The position numbers were made by a program, and so were the translations under genes. A stretch of DNA of 64,000 nt from Pseudarthrobacter naphthalenicus (GTDB lineage: Bacteria; Actinomycetota; Actinomycetes; Actinomycetales; Micrococcaceae): contig NZ_JARESG010000002.1 in assembly GCF_029076445.1 (NCBI RefSeq), forward strand, positions 286,349-350,348, read 5' to 3'. The notes below the pieces were generated by a model that searched no databases, was not told where the DNA came from, and was given only the letters and a program-made list of their open reading frames with translations. Positions 11,482 to 19,627 of the stretch are shown piece by piece; within the stretch, counting starts at the first letter, position 1; every line of letters begins with the position of its first letter.

Positions 11482-11544
11482 CTGCCCATGGTGGCAGGCC
11501 CGCGAGAAGGCCGCTGAAGTTATCCACAGGCTCCCCTCCGTCAA

Positions 11545-11610
11545 CCCAAGTAGGTAGCGCTATCTGTCGTTTAGACCCCTCAAAATGACAGATAGCGCTA
11601 CCTACTTGGG
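11545..11610. repeat. 66-bp palindromic element, copy B
   Basis: Arms of 28 bp starting CCCAAGTAGGTAGCGCTATC match with a single mismatch, making this the most perfect copy. It starts 64 bp upstream of the DUF559 start codon and ends 5 bp before the purN stop, so it may both terminate purN and lie in the DUF559 leader. Confidence 0.88.
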
Positions 11611-11615
11611 AGGGG

Positions 11616-12176
11616 TTAGGCGGCGAGGGCTGCCAGGGTGGACACCAGGAGGCGGCGCTCCACCACCTTGATCCGCTCGTGCAGGGTGTCCTCGGTGTCC
11701 CCCGGCTCAATGGCGACGGCTTCCTGGGCGATGATGGGGCCCGTATCCACGCCGGCGTCGGCCCAGTGCACCGTGCAGCCGGTCACCTTCACGCCGTAGG
11801 CCATGGCGTCGCGGACGCCGTGGGCACCGGGGAACGCCGGCAGCAGCGCGGGGTGGGTATTGAGGTACTTGCCGTCAAAGGCATCGATGAAGTCGGCGCT
11901 GACAATCCGCATGAAGCCGGAGGAGACCACCACATCCGGGGCGTAGGAAGCCACCTTCGCCGTCAGGGCGGCATCCCATTCGTCGCGGGTTGGGAACGAA
12001 TTGAAGTTGACCACAAAGGTTTCCAGCCCGGCCTCGGACGAACGCTCCACCCCGTAGGTCCCCTCACGGTCGGCACCCACCGCCGCGATTTCCACGTCCA
12101 GCTCCCCTGACTTCACGGCGTCAATGACGGCCTGGAGGTTGGAGCCGGTACCGGAAACGAGGACTACGATGCGCAT
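11616..12176 (-). CDS. purN: Phosphoribosylglycinamide formyltransferase
   Basis: 186 residues. Transfers a formyl group from 10-formyl-THF to GAR, the third step of purine synthesis. Visible are the N-terminal IVVLVSGTGSNLQA phosphate loop, NTHPALLPAFPGAHG with the catalytic Asn and His (about 108-110), and GCTVHWADAGVDTGPII with the catalytic Asp. Length is normal for the family. The start is ATG 12176. The 66-bp palindrome begins 5 bp after the stop and probably ends the transcript. A perM-type gene lies about 1.1 kb upstream, as in the perM-purN-purH order known from mycobacteria. Confidence 0.96.
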   Translation of the reverse strand: MRIVVLVSGTGSNLQAVIDAVKSGELDVEIAAVGADREGTYGVERSSEAGLETFVVNFNSFPTRDEWDAALTAKVASYAPDVVVSSGFMRIVSADFIDAFDGKYLNTHPALLPAFPGAHGVRDAMAYGVKVTGCTVHWADAGVDTGPIIAQEAVAIEPGDTEDTLHERIKVVERRLLVSTLAALAA

Positions 12177-12215
12177 GGGTCTAGCTTATGGGCAGGCTCG
12201 CGTAGGCTGGAAACC

Positions 12216-12644
12216 ATGACTACTCCCCCGGAACCAGCTGGCCAGCAGCGGACTAAACCGCAGCTCAGCGAGGCCGCGAAGACCTCGCTCAGCAAGACCC
12301 GCAACCTGTTCCGGATCTTCATTCTCACCGTGCTCGGCGCCTTTTTCGTCTACCAGCTGGACGTCAGCTACCTCTGGCTCACCGGCATCCTGACGGCGGC
12401 CAGCTTTGTCCTGGGCATCATGCTGCTGGTCCGGTCGGCAAAGCTGAAGGAGTCCCGGCTGGTCCTGTTCGGCACCATCGCGGGCCTGGTGGTTTCGCTC
12501 ATCATGCTGCTGGTCATCCTGGCCTCAGCAGTGTTCTTCAGCCAGGTCCGGGAGTTCCAGGCCTGCCAGCGGGAAGCCCTGACGGACCAGGCAATGTCCA
12601 ATTGCCGTGTCCAGCTGGAGCAGTCACTGCCCGGCCTCCGCTAG
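12216..12644 (+). CDS. Small conserved membrane protein
   Basis: 142 residues. A polar N-terminus (about 1-30) is followed by three hydrophobic spans (about 34-50, 55-73 and 84-107), then a short polar tail with two Cys residues (FQACQREALTDQAMSNC) probably facing outside. No known motif. It is divergent from purN with about 40 bp between start codons, so the two probably share a promoter region. Function unknown. Confidence 0.7.
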   Translation: MTTPPEPAGQQRTKPQLSEAAKTSLSKTRNLFRIFILTVLGAFFVYQLDVSYLWLTGILTAASFVLGIMLLVRSAKLKESRLVLFGTIAGLVVSLIMLLVILASAVFFSQVREFQACQREALTDQAMSNCRVQLEQSLPGLR

Positions 12645-12658
12645 CGGTACCAGCCCAC

Positions 12659-13153
12659 CTACCGGTACCAGCCCACCGCCCGGTCGTAACGGCATTCAAG
12701 CGCTCCGGTGCCGGGTTCGAGGCCTCCCCCGGTAGGGAAGTAGATGGCACCGAAGTCCGCGCCCTCAGCCTCGATCCGCCCTTTCGCCCAGATCCGGGCC
12801 TGCTCGAGGTCCTTTTGAGGGATGGATTCCCGAGTGCTGCGATCCCCGCTGAGGTGGATGTCCAACTGGTACTCCCCTGCGTGGGACGTTCCGGCGTGGC
12901 TTTCGGGGTCGCCTTCATCGCGCCTGCTGATCAGGACCTCCGCGGATGCGTGCAGAATGGCTGGCGTGCTCACGGGGGTGCCCTGCTGCTGTTGTTCGAT
13001 CCGCAGGCCCGAGGCCACGCTCTGGACGGTGTCGTCATCGGTGACCGTGTAGGCGGATCCGCCGAGGTCAGCCTCTGAACCCCCGATGCTGGCTAGGTGC
13101 TGCCCGAACTGCTCGGAGCTGGACTGGTTCGAACCGGATGTGGTGGAGTTCAT
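12659..13153 (-). CDS. Hypothetical Ser/Gln-rich protein
   Basis: 164 residues from ATG 13153, with GGGAGGG 5 nt upstream. No signal peptide or membrane span. It opens with a Ser/Asn/Gln-rich segment (MNSTTSGSNQSSSEQ), then a mixed alpha/beta region and an aromatic end (YDRAVGWYR). Nothing I recognise. The gene ends 12 bp from the convergent membrane-protein gene, and a repeated ACCGGTACCAGCCCACC lies across this junction. The strong ribosome site and consistent composition support it as a real gene. Confidence 0.6.
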   Translation of the reverse strand: MNSTTSGSNQSSSEQFGQHLASIGGSEADLGGSAYTVTDDDTVQSVASGLRIEQQQQGTPVSTPAILHASAEVLISRRDEGDPESHAGTSHAGEYQLDIHLSGDRSTRESIPQKDLEQARIWAKGRIEAEGADFGAIYFPTGGGLEPGTGALECRYDRAVGWYR

Positions 13154-13314
13154 GCACCCTCCCTGAGGGTATTCGCGGCAGGTGCCGACCCCAGCAACAC
13201 TAGCCCCAAACCACCCGGCCAAACCGGATGGTGCCGGAATGATTTGTGCCGCAGAAGCGAACGGCAAGGGTGACACCGGACCGGCCGTCCGCGGGCTACA
13301 CGCGCCAGCTAAAG

Positions 13315-14625
13315 CTAGGAGACCAGCTCCGCGTCCGCGTCGACCTGTTGCTGGCGTTCCAGCCATGGACCGGCCGCGTAACCGATGACGACGCCGATCC
13401 CCACTTCAGCGGCCAGCCAGAGTCCCAGCCACCAGGGGTCGGGACCGATGTCGGTGAGGCGTCCCAGCCCCGCGGAGCCGCCGGCCAGCCAGGCCAGTGC
13501 GGCCGCCAGCAGTCCTGCAACGGCGCCGATCAGGACGCCGAGGGCCAAGGTGGAGGCAGTGGCAGTGAACCAGCGGGCGTGCACTTTGATGGACAGCCAT
13601 TCATCAAAGTGGTTTTCGCCTTCACGGAGGAACCACCAGCCGGCCAGGACCCCGGCCAGCACCGGGACCACCAGGGCCACAAAGCCGTAGTCCAGCGGCC
13701 CGGACGGGATCGCGGCGAAGACCGGGATGGCGGGCAGGGGCCCGGTGGCGGTGCCCAGCGGCCCCACCTGCGAGCCGACGCCCATGGCGAAACCGGAGCC
13801 GCTGATCCAGGCCAGGGCAAAGACCGCGAGGTTGGGCAGGTAGCCGAGTTGCGCAATGGTGAGCGCCGCACCCCCTACCGCGCCGGCGTCGAGCCCTTCA
13901 TAAACGGTCAGCACCAGGTTCCAATGGATGACGAGGTCAACAGCCAGGAGCACGCACGCGAGCGTCAGCGCGGACACCAGCGCCAGGAAGCCGGCTTTGG
14001 CGGCTGACCCGAGGTAGGACCCGGCCCAGCGCGAATGCTGGCTGGTGCGGGAGATCCAGTCCACGGCATCGACGCCGATCAGCCGGCTCCACGACCCGGC
14101 TTCGCGGCGCGCTCCGATGACCATGCCCAGGGCGAACGGGATCAGCGGGATCAGCATGGCGTGCCAGATGTTGATGACGACGTCCGGCGTGCGGCACACA
14201 AAGCCGGTAGCCGCGCCGAAGGCCGAGTAGACCAGCCAGGAGCCAAGCAACGCCTGCCACAGCTGGTCCGTGTACGAGGCGCGGGCCAGCCGCCGCCCGG
14301 CCCGCCAGGCGAGCAGGAAGGGGATGAGGGTGAGCCCGAGCGGAATGAGGGTGAGCAGGCCCGAGTTTGCGCTGCGCGCCGCGCCGGTTCCGACGTCGGC
14401 CAGTTCCAGCGGAACGCCGTGGATCAGCAGCCACGCCTGGCCGGCAAGCCGGGCCAACGCGTCGAACGCGGTGTTCTGAAAACCTCCGGTCGCCCAGACG
14501 GCAACGATGGGCACCAGGACCAGGAGCGCCGAGATGATGGCCGCCTGCGCCGTTTCGAGGGCGCCCTGCAGCCATAAGGGCATGGGAAGGCCACGGTCTC
14601 CGGTCTGATCAGCGCGCAGTTTCAT
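13315..14625 (-). CDS. perM: PerM/DUF6350-type cell-division membrane protein
   Basis: 436 residues with about ten hydrophobic spans and no soluble domain of note. It resembles the DUF6350 family, whose mycobacterial member PerM interacts with the divisome and is needed for persistence. Gene order supports this: in mycobacteria perM, purN and purH are neighbours, as they nearly are here. The ATG at 14625 gives an N-terminus of MKLRADQTGDRGLPMP. The open frame continues upstream but has no better start. It may be divergently expressed with the DUF4383 gene. Role in division is inferred from family and synteny. Confidence 0.75.
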   Translation of the reverse strand: MKLRADQTGDRGLPMPLWLQGALETAQAAIISALLVLVPIVAVWATGGFQNTAFDALARLAGQAWLLIHGVPLELADVGTGAARSANSGLLTLIPLGLTLIPFLLAWRAGRRLARASYTDQLWQALLGSWLVYSAFGAATGFVCRTPDVVINIWHAMLIPLIPFALGMVIGARREAGSWSRLIGVDAVDWISRTSQHSRWAGSYLGSAAKAGFLALVSALTLACVLLAVDLVIHWNLVLTVYEGLDAGAVGGAALTIAQLGYLPNLAVFALAWISGSGFAMGVGSQVGPLGTATGPLPAIPVFAAIPSGPLDYGFVALVVPVLAGVLAGWWFLREGENHFDEWLSIKVHARWFTATASTLALGVLIGAVAGLLAAALAWLAGGSAGLGRLTDIGPDPWWLGLWLAAEVGIGVVIGYAAGPWLERQQQVDADAELVS

Positions 14626-14764
14626 CGTTTCCCATGGTGTCACGGCCGGACCCGCCAGCCGGTCTGCGACAGGCGCCGCAGCCGCATCGGAGCCGATTTC
14701 GGCGCTTTTTCCACAGCTCCGCCGTAAAATTGGATTGTCCGCAATCAGTGGTTGGAGGCAGAAA

Positions 14765-15226
14765 ATGACTACCGCATCCCCACATGCCCACGGTGTACAT
14801 TTCGGACGCGCAGACGTCCAGAATGCGGGCATGGGTGTAGGTATTCTCATGTTGGCAGTGGGTATCCTGGGCTTTGTCCCCGGCGTCACCACCCGGTACA
14901 GCGAATTGATGTTCCTTGGGCCTGATTCCCATGCCATGTTCCTTGGTGTGTTTCAGGTGTCCATGTTGCTGAACGTTGTGCAGATGGCCATCGGCGCAAC
15001 GGGCTGGGCGATGTCCCGGACCGAACACGGCGCACGCAATTTCCTGATGGGCGCAGGTGCGCTGTACATCATCCTCAGCATTTTTGGACTCAGTGTCGGT
15101 GTAGGGTCGGCGGCCAATTTCCTGTCGCTGAACATGACGGACAACTGGACCCACCTGGTGCTGGGCGTAGCGATGATCGTTTGCGGCTGGCTGCTGACCC
15201 GCACCAGGGCCGGGGACAGGGCGTAG
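14765..15226 (+). CDS. DUF4383 membrane protein
   Basis: 153 residues with four membrane spans. The HxxNxxHxxLG-like segment near the end (LNMTDNWTHLVLGVAMI) and the GFVPG after span 1 are typical of DUF4383. The ATG has GGAGG 6 nt upstream. It is monocistronic, with a hairpin terminator at 15301-15341. Function unknown. Confidence 0.8.
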   Translation: MTTASPHAHGVHFGRADVQNAGMGVGILMLAVGILGFVPGVTTRYSELMFLGPDSHAMFLGVFQVSMLLNVVQMAIGATGWAMSRTEHGARNFLMGAGALYIILSIFGLSVGVGSAANFLSLNMTDNWTHLVLGVAMIVCGWLLTRTRAGDRA

Positions 15227-15300
15227 CCCGGAAAGACAAGCCGGGACATGGGAGCCGCGCATGAGGAATGATCCGTAAATTCTGAATATTCGTCCTACTC

Positions 15301-15341
15301 GCCGGTGCAGTTGGCGCGGTCCCGCGAACAGCTGCACCGGC
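15301..15341 (+). terminator. Hairpin after the DUF4383 gene
   Basis: GCCGGTGCAG and CTGCACCGGC form a perfect 10-bp stem around a G+C-rich loop, with a T-containing run (TTCCTTAT) after it. Confidence 0.6.
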
Positions 15342-15431
15342 TTCCTTATGCCACGGTCCGCGCCGGAGCCGCCATCGCCGCGGAGGGGGCCTGCGTGCCG
15401 GACCGGGAAATCCTCGATGCAAGAATGAGGC

Positions 15432-16262
15432 ATGAGCGCCATCATCCTCGGCTGGGACCCTGCAAGCTGGGACCGCTGGAACTATGCGGCCGCCGTTGAC
15501 CGGGTGGCCGCCTCCGGGTTGCACGTCGAGCCGTGGCAGGCGGGCCAGGAGATCCCTGCGGGTACTGACGTCTGGCTGGTCCTGCAGGGAACTCACGGTC
15601 CCGGCCTGCTGGGTCACGGCGTGGTGGCGGGCACAGGCGCCGGGCAGCCGCTCGTGGCGTTCGACGCGCTCCTGCCCCTCGGGGACCACGTTCCCGCTGA
15701 CGTTCTTACTGGCGCGTTGCCGGGCGCCCCGTGGCAGCGCCTCGGTGAGAACGCCGGCGGCGCAAGCGTGGAGCTTGGCCCGGGTGAGGAGCTCCATCTC
15801 CGGGACCTGTGGGCCCGCGTCGGACCGGGCCAGGGACCGGACCCCACCCTGCCGGCACCCGGCACCTACCCGGGGAACGCCGTGGTCCACGTCCCGGCAA
15901 ACCGGTACGAACGCGACCCCGAGGCGCGGCGGGCCTGCATCGCCCAGCGCGGGACCAGTTGCGCGGCCTGCGGGTTCTCCTTCGAAGTGGCGTACGGGGA
16001 GATCGGCGCAGACTTCATCGACGTCCACCATACGGTGCCGGACTCGCAGCTTGGCAGCACCTACCAGCTGGACCCGCTCACGGATCTGGTCCCGCTGTGC
16101 GCCAACTGCCATGCGATGGCCCACCGCGGGGTGAACGCTGCGAGGACCGAGGTGGAACTCCGCCAGGCCATCGCCAACGCCGGATACCTCCGCGGCGAAA
16201 CGGCGTCACCGGAAGAACTCGAAGCACAGCGCATAGCCCGGGAAATTCTCGGCCCGGGCTAA
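15432..16262 (+). CDS. HNH endonuclease-domain protein
   Basis: 276 residues. The first 150 residues form an uncharacterised domain (MSAIILGWDPASWDRWNYA start). The C-terminal part (about 175-240) is an HNH/McrA-type zinc-finger nuclease: CxxC in SCAACGFSF, DVHHTVP with the catalytic His pair, and LVPLCANCHAMAHR with the second CxxC and the final His. It therefore probably cuts DNA or RNA. The target is unknown, and no methyltransferase is adjacent, so it is not part of an obvious restriction system here. An anti-phage role is possible but not shown. Confidence 0.82.
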   Translation: MSAIILGWDPASWDRWNYAAAVDRVAASGLHVEPWQAGQEIPAGTDVWLVLQGTHGPGLLGHGVVAGTGAGQPLVAFDALLPLGDHVPADVLTGALPGAPWQRLGENAGGASVELGPGEELHLRDLWARVGPGQGPDPTLPAPGTYPGNAVVHVPANRYERDPEARRACIAQRGTSCAACGFSFEVAYGEIGADFIDVHHTVPDSQLGSTYQLDPLTDLVPLCANCHAMAHRGVNAARTEVELRQAIANAGYLRGETASPEELEAQRIAREILGPG

Positions 16263-16340
16263 GCGGCATATTGCAGGAGGGGGTCCGGGAGCCCCAAAGC
16301 AGCTCACGGCGTCGTCCGATGGTGCTTAGGCGCGGGCTGC

Positions 16341-16757
16341 TTACCGGCGCGGGTCCTCGGTGCCGCCAGCTCCGGCGCGGTACTTCCGCAGCCTGCCGCG
16401 GGCCTCTCCGGTGTCCGTCCGTGCCTCGGAATAGGTCCGGACACCCTTCTCGTAGTGCGTGTACAGGCGGGCTTCCTCCGCGGGGTCGAGGCGTCCGTCC
16501 GTGTCCCCCCGCGGAGCGTCCTTGACCTGGTCCCTGGTGTAGGGCACCACAAGGTCGGCGCCGTCGATTCTGGCCCCTTCCACCGGGACAAAGGACTGCG
16601 AGGTGCCGAAGAGTCCGGTCTTGACTGTCACCCAGGTGGGCTCACCCGTGTCGTCATCGGAGTAGAGCTGGCCGATCCCGCCGATCTTGCCGCCGTCGGA
16701 CCCCGCAACGTTGCCGCCCTTGCTGAGCAGCCCTTCAATGTCTTCCCTCGTAAGCAT
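16341..16757 (-). CDS. PRC-barrel domain stress-type protein
   Basis: 138 residues. The N-terminal 80 residues form a PRC-barrel (DGGKIGGIGQLYSDDDTGEPTW, then VPVEGARIDGADLVVPYTRD). The remaining tail is charged and ends in EDPRR. In many actinobacteria the same barrel is fused to a DUF2382 domain, giving about 270-300 residues. Here that second domain is absent, and only a short helical linker (LYTHYEKGVRTY) remains. It is a complete frame with its own stop, so it is a natural short form or an old truncation. Function unknown, often stress-linked. Confidence 0.78.
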   Translation of the reverse strand: MLTREDIEGLLSKGGNVAGSDGGKIGGIGQLYSDDDTGEPTWVTVKTGLFGTSQSFVPVEGARIDGADLVVPYTRDQVKDAPRGDTDGRLDPAEEARLYTHYEKGVRTYSEARTDTGEARGRLRKYRAGAGGTEDPRR

Positions 16758-16931
16758 GACGTCTCCTTTGAGGTTCAGGTACAGCTGCGCTTCTACCGTA
16801 AGCAGGCCGATTACCTAAACGGAAGCGCTGATGCATTTCCCCGAATCGTTCCTCGCCGTGTTCACCCAACCTTTCCCTCGGCTCAACCAGCGTGACCCCG
16901 CCGCGTCAGGCGGCGGGCGCACCGTGGAGGG

Positions 16932-18113
16932 GTGAGGATCGCAATTGTTGCCGAATCATTCCTGCCATTGATGAACGGGGTGACCCACTCCATCCTGCGG
17001 GTGCTTGAGCATCTGGAGGGTCAGGGTCACGACGTCCTGGTCATCGCCCCCTCCACCCATCCGGTCGCCGACGCCCTGGCCGAGTATGTAGGCCCGGCCG
17101 AGGTGGTTCACGGCGCGAAGGTGCTCCGGGTTCCCGCGGTTCCGCTGGCGGGCTATACGAACGTCAGAGTGGCGATGGGCGGTGTGTACCGGGTCAAGCG
17201 AATCCTTGCCGACTACGCACCGGACCTGGTCCACCTTGCCTCGCCGTTCATCCTCGGCTGGCGGGCAGTGCAGGCGGCGCATCAGTTGCGGATCCCCACC
17301 GTCGCCATCTACCAGACCGAGGTGCCCAGCTATGCGGCCCGGTATGGCGTGCCGTTCCTGGAGAACTGGGCGTGGAACCGGGTGGAGAACATCCACCTGC
17401 TGGCCACCCGGACCCTGGTGCCGTCCACGTTCGCGCTGAATCAGTTGCGCGGCCGTGGGATCCCGCGGGTGGGCATGTGGCGGCGCGGCGTGGATACCGC
17501 GCGGTTTTCGCCGGAAAAGCGCGACGCCGGGTGGCGGGCAGCCGTGGCGCCCGGCGGTGAGCGGATCATCGGCTACGTCGGCCGGCTGGCCATCGAAAAG
17601 CAGGTGGAGGACCTCGCGGCACTCGCCGAAATCCCGAACTCCAGACTGGTGATCGTGGGTGACGGTCCGCAGCGGGCCGCCCTGCAGGAAGCACTGCCGG
17701 GCGCCCATTTCACCGGGTTCCTCGGCGGCGAGGAGCTCGCGAGGGCCGTCGCCTCGTTCGATCTCTTTGTCCATCCCGGCGAGTTTGAGACGTTCTGCCA
17801 GACCATCCAGGAGGCCATGGCCTCGGGCGTTCCCGTGGTGGCCACCGGCCGCGGCGGGCCCCTGGACCTGGTGGAAAACTCCCGCACCGGCTGGCTGTAC
17901 CAGCCCGGGGACCTGGCCGGTTTCCGGGCCCGCGTGCTGGACCTCATGGGCGACGACGCCAAGCGCCGCGCCTTCGCCGCGGCGGCGCACGCCTCGGTCC
18001 AGGACCGGACGTGGCCGGCGCTGTGCGCCCGGCTTGAGGAGCAGTACCACGAAGCTATCGCGAGCCATCCGGTCATCCGGTCGGCCGAGTCCAAACGAGG
18101 AGTGTCCCTGTGA
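16932..18113 (+). CDS. GT4-family glycosyltransferase (mannosyltransferase-like)
   Basis: 393 residues, GT-B fold without membrane spans. The start MRIAIVAESFLPLMNGVTHS with the Gly-rich loop and the C-terminal HPGEFETFCQTIQEAMASG motif with an E-x7-E pair are characteristic of GT4 enzymes. Closest in style are actinobacterial GDP-mannose-dependent lipid mannosyltransferases of the MgtA/PimB type. Acceptor and sugar are not readable from sequence. The GTG start is set by the conserved beginning, although GGAGG ends only 1 nt before it, too close for a normal ribosome site. The stop overlaps the UDP-glucose dehydrogenase start (GTGA), so the two are coupled and probably act in one glycoconjugate pathway. 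Confidence 0.85.
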   Translation: MRIAIVAESFLPLMNGVTHSILRVLEHLEGQGHDVLVIAPSTHPVADALAEYVGPAEVVHGAKVLRVPAVPLAGYTNVRVAMGGVYRVKRILADYAPDLVHLASPFILGWRAVQAAHQLRIPTVAIYQTEVPSYAARYGVPFLENWAWNRVENIHLLATRTLVPSTFALNQLRGRGIPRVGMWRRGVDTARFSPEKRDAGWRAAVAPGGERIIGYVGRLAIEKQVEDLAALAEIPNSRLVIVGDGPQRAALQEALPGAHFTGFLGGEELARAVASFDLFVHPGEFETFCQTIQEAMASGVPVVATGRGGPLDLVENSRTGWLYQPGDLAGFRARVLDLMGDDAKRRAFAAAAHASVQDRTWPALCARLEEQYHEAIASHPVIRSAESKRGVSL

Positions 18114-19501
18114 AAATATCCGTGATCGGCTGCGGCTACCTCGGCGCCGTGCACGCCGCCACGCTCGCCTCCATGGGCCACACGGTGGTGGGCATTGATG
18201 TGGACGCCGCCAAGGTGAACCAGCTGGGCCGTGGCGTGGCGCCCTTCTTCGAACCCGGTCTGGACGAGCTGCTCCGCGACGGAACGGCCACCGGGCGGCT
18301 GACGTTCTCCACGGACTTCGGCGCCGCGGCCGGCGCCCAGGTGCACTTCCTGTGCGTCGGGACGCCGCAGTCCAAAACGTCCGACGGCGCCGACCTCACC
18401 TTTCTGGTGGCCGCCACCGAGGCGCTGCTCCCGCACCTGGCGGGGGGCGCCGTCGTCGTCGGTAAATCAACGGTGCCCGTGGGCACCGTGGACATGCTCA
18501 GTGACGTCCTGGCCGGGCGGCCGGACGTGCAGCTGGGTTGGAACCCGGAGTTCCTGCGCCAGGGCACCGCGGTGAAGGACACGCTGGTGCCGGACCGGCT
18601 GGTGTACGGCGTGTCGGGCGGCAAGGCGGCGGCCTTCAACCCCGGGACCGGTGCGCCGCGCGGGGTGACAGCTGCCTTGGACGCCGTCTACGAGCCCCTG
18701 CTGAATGCCGGTATTCCCCGCCTGGTGTGCAACTTCGCCACGGCCGAGCTGATCAAGTCGGCAGCCAACGCCTATCTGGCCACGAAGGTCAGCTTCATCA
18801 ACGCCATCGCCGAACTGTGCGACGCGTCCGGGGCGGATGTGGCCGAACTCAGCGAGGCCATGGGCATGGACCCCCGGATCGGCAGCCGCTACCTGCATGC
18901 GGGGCTGGGCTTCGGCGGCGGGTGCCTGCCCAAGGACATCCGCAGCCTCAGCAGCCAGGCCGCCGCCCTGGGGGTGGCCCCGGTCAACGACTGGATGGGT
19001 GTGGTGGACGCGATCAACGTCCGCCAGCGGACCCGGACCGTGGACCTCGCAGCCGGCCTGTGCGGCGGGGAGCTTTCGGGGCGCGCCGTCACCATCCTCG
19101 GCGCCGCCTTCAAACCGGAAACAGACGACATCCGTGACTCCCCCGCGTTGGATGTCGCCACCCGGCTGGCAGCTGCCGGAGCGCATGTGACCGTGACGGA
19201 TCCGAAGGCCGTGAACAACGCATGGCTGCGCTATCCGCAGCTGCGGTTTGAATCCTCCACTGCCCGGGCGTTGGAGGGTGCCGAACTGGTGCTGCTGCTG
19301 ACCGAGTGGGATGAGTACCGCCGTCTGTCCCCCGCTCTTGCAGGCGGACTCGTCCGACGCCGGGTGGTCCTGGACGGGCGGAACGTCCTGGATGCTGCGG
19401 CCTGGCGGGCCGAGGGGTGGATGGTCCGCGGGCTGGGCACCAACTCCGGCGAGGCCGTCCAGACGGCCGAGGACGGCCTCGCCGGGATGCGCCAATCGTA
19501 G
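18110..19501 (+). CDS. ugd: UDP-glucose 6-dehydrogenase
   Basis: 463 residues. Oxidises UDP-glucose to UDP-glucuronate with two NAD+. The Rossmann start MKISVIGCGYLGAVHAATLA, the catalytic Cys in GLGFGGGCLPKD (about 270), and the C-terminal FKPETDDIRDSPAL are all present. Its GTG start overlaps the stop of the upstream glycosyltransferase. UDP-glucuronate could supply that enzyme or a surface polysaccharide. GDP-mannose dehydrogenase is the alternative within the same superfamily, but the sequence style favours UDP-glucose. Confidence 0.92.
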   Translation: MKISVIGCGYLGAVHAATLASMGHTVVGIDVDAAKVNQLGRGVAPFFEPGLDELLRDGTATGRLTFSTDFGAAAGAQVHFLCVGTPQSKTSDGADLTFLVAATEALLPHLAGGAVVVGKSTVPVGTVDMLSDVLAGRPDVQLGWNPEFLRQGTAVKDTLVPDRLVYGVSGGKAAAFNPGTGAPRGVTAALDAVYEPLLNAGIPRLVCNFATAELIKSAANAYLATKVSFINAIAELCDASGADVAELSEAMGMDPRIGSRYLHAGLGFGGGCLPKDIRSLSSQAAALGVAPVNDWMGVVDAINVRQRTRTVDLAAGLCGGELSGRAVTILGAAFKPETDDIRDSPALDVATRLAAAGAHVTVTDPKAVNNAWLRYPQLRFESSTARALEGAELVLLLTEWDEYRRLSPALAGGLVRRRVVLDGRNVLDAAAWRAEGWMVRGLGTNSGEAVQTAEDGLAGMRQS

Positions 19502-19627
19502 CGCTGTCCGGGCCGCCGCCGGCCGGTACGGCGAAGATTCGCGGGCCGGAGCTTCCCCCGGCCCGCAAAAGTCACGCATTTTTGTCACGGGACTCCCACG
19601 CGCACTTTATGATGTGCGTGGGGGTGG

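Noticed and set aside
10492..11610. The palindrome-flanked unit as a classical insertion sequence
   Set aside because: No transposase domain, and the sequences just outside copies A and B are not direct repeats of each other. The repeat family also has a copy far away without any such gene.
15432..16262. HNH gene as part of a restriction-modification system
   Set aside because: No methyltransferase, specificity subunit or other defence gene is adjacent; it may be a lone nuclease.
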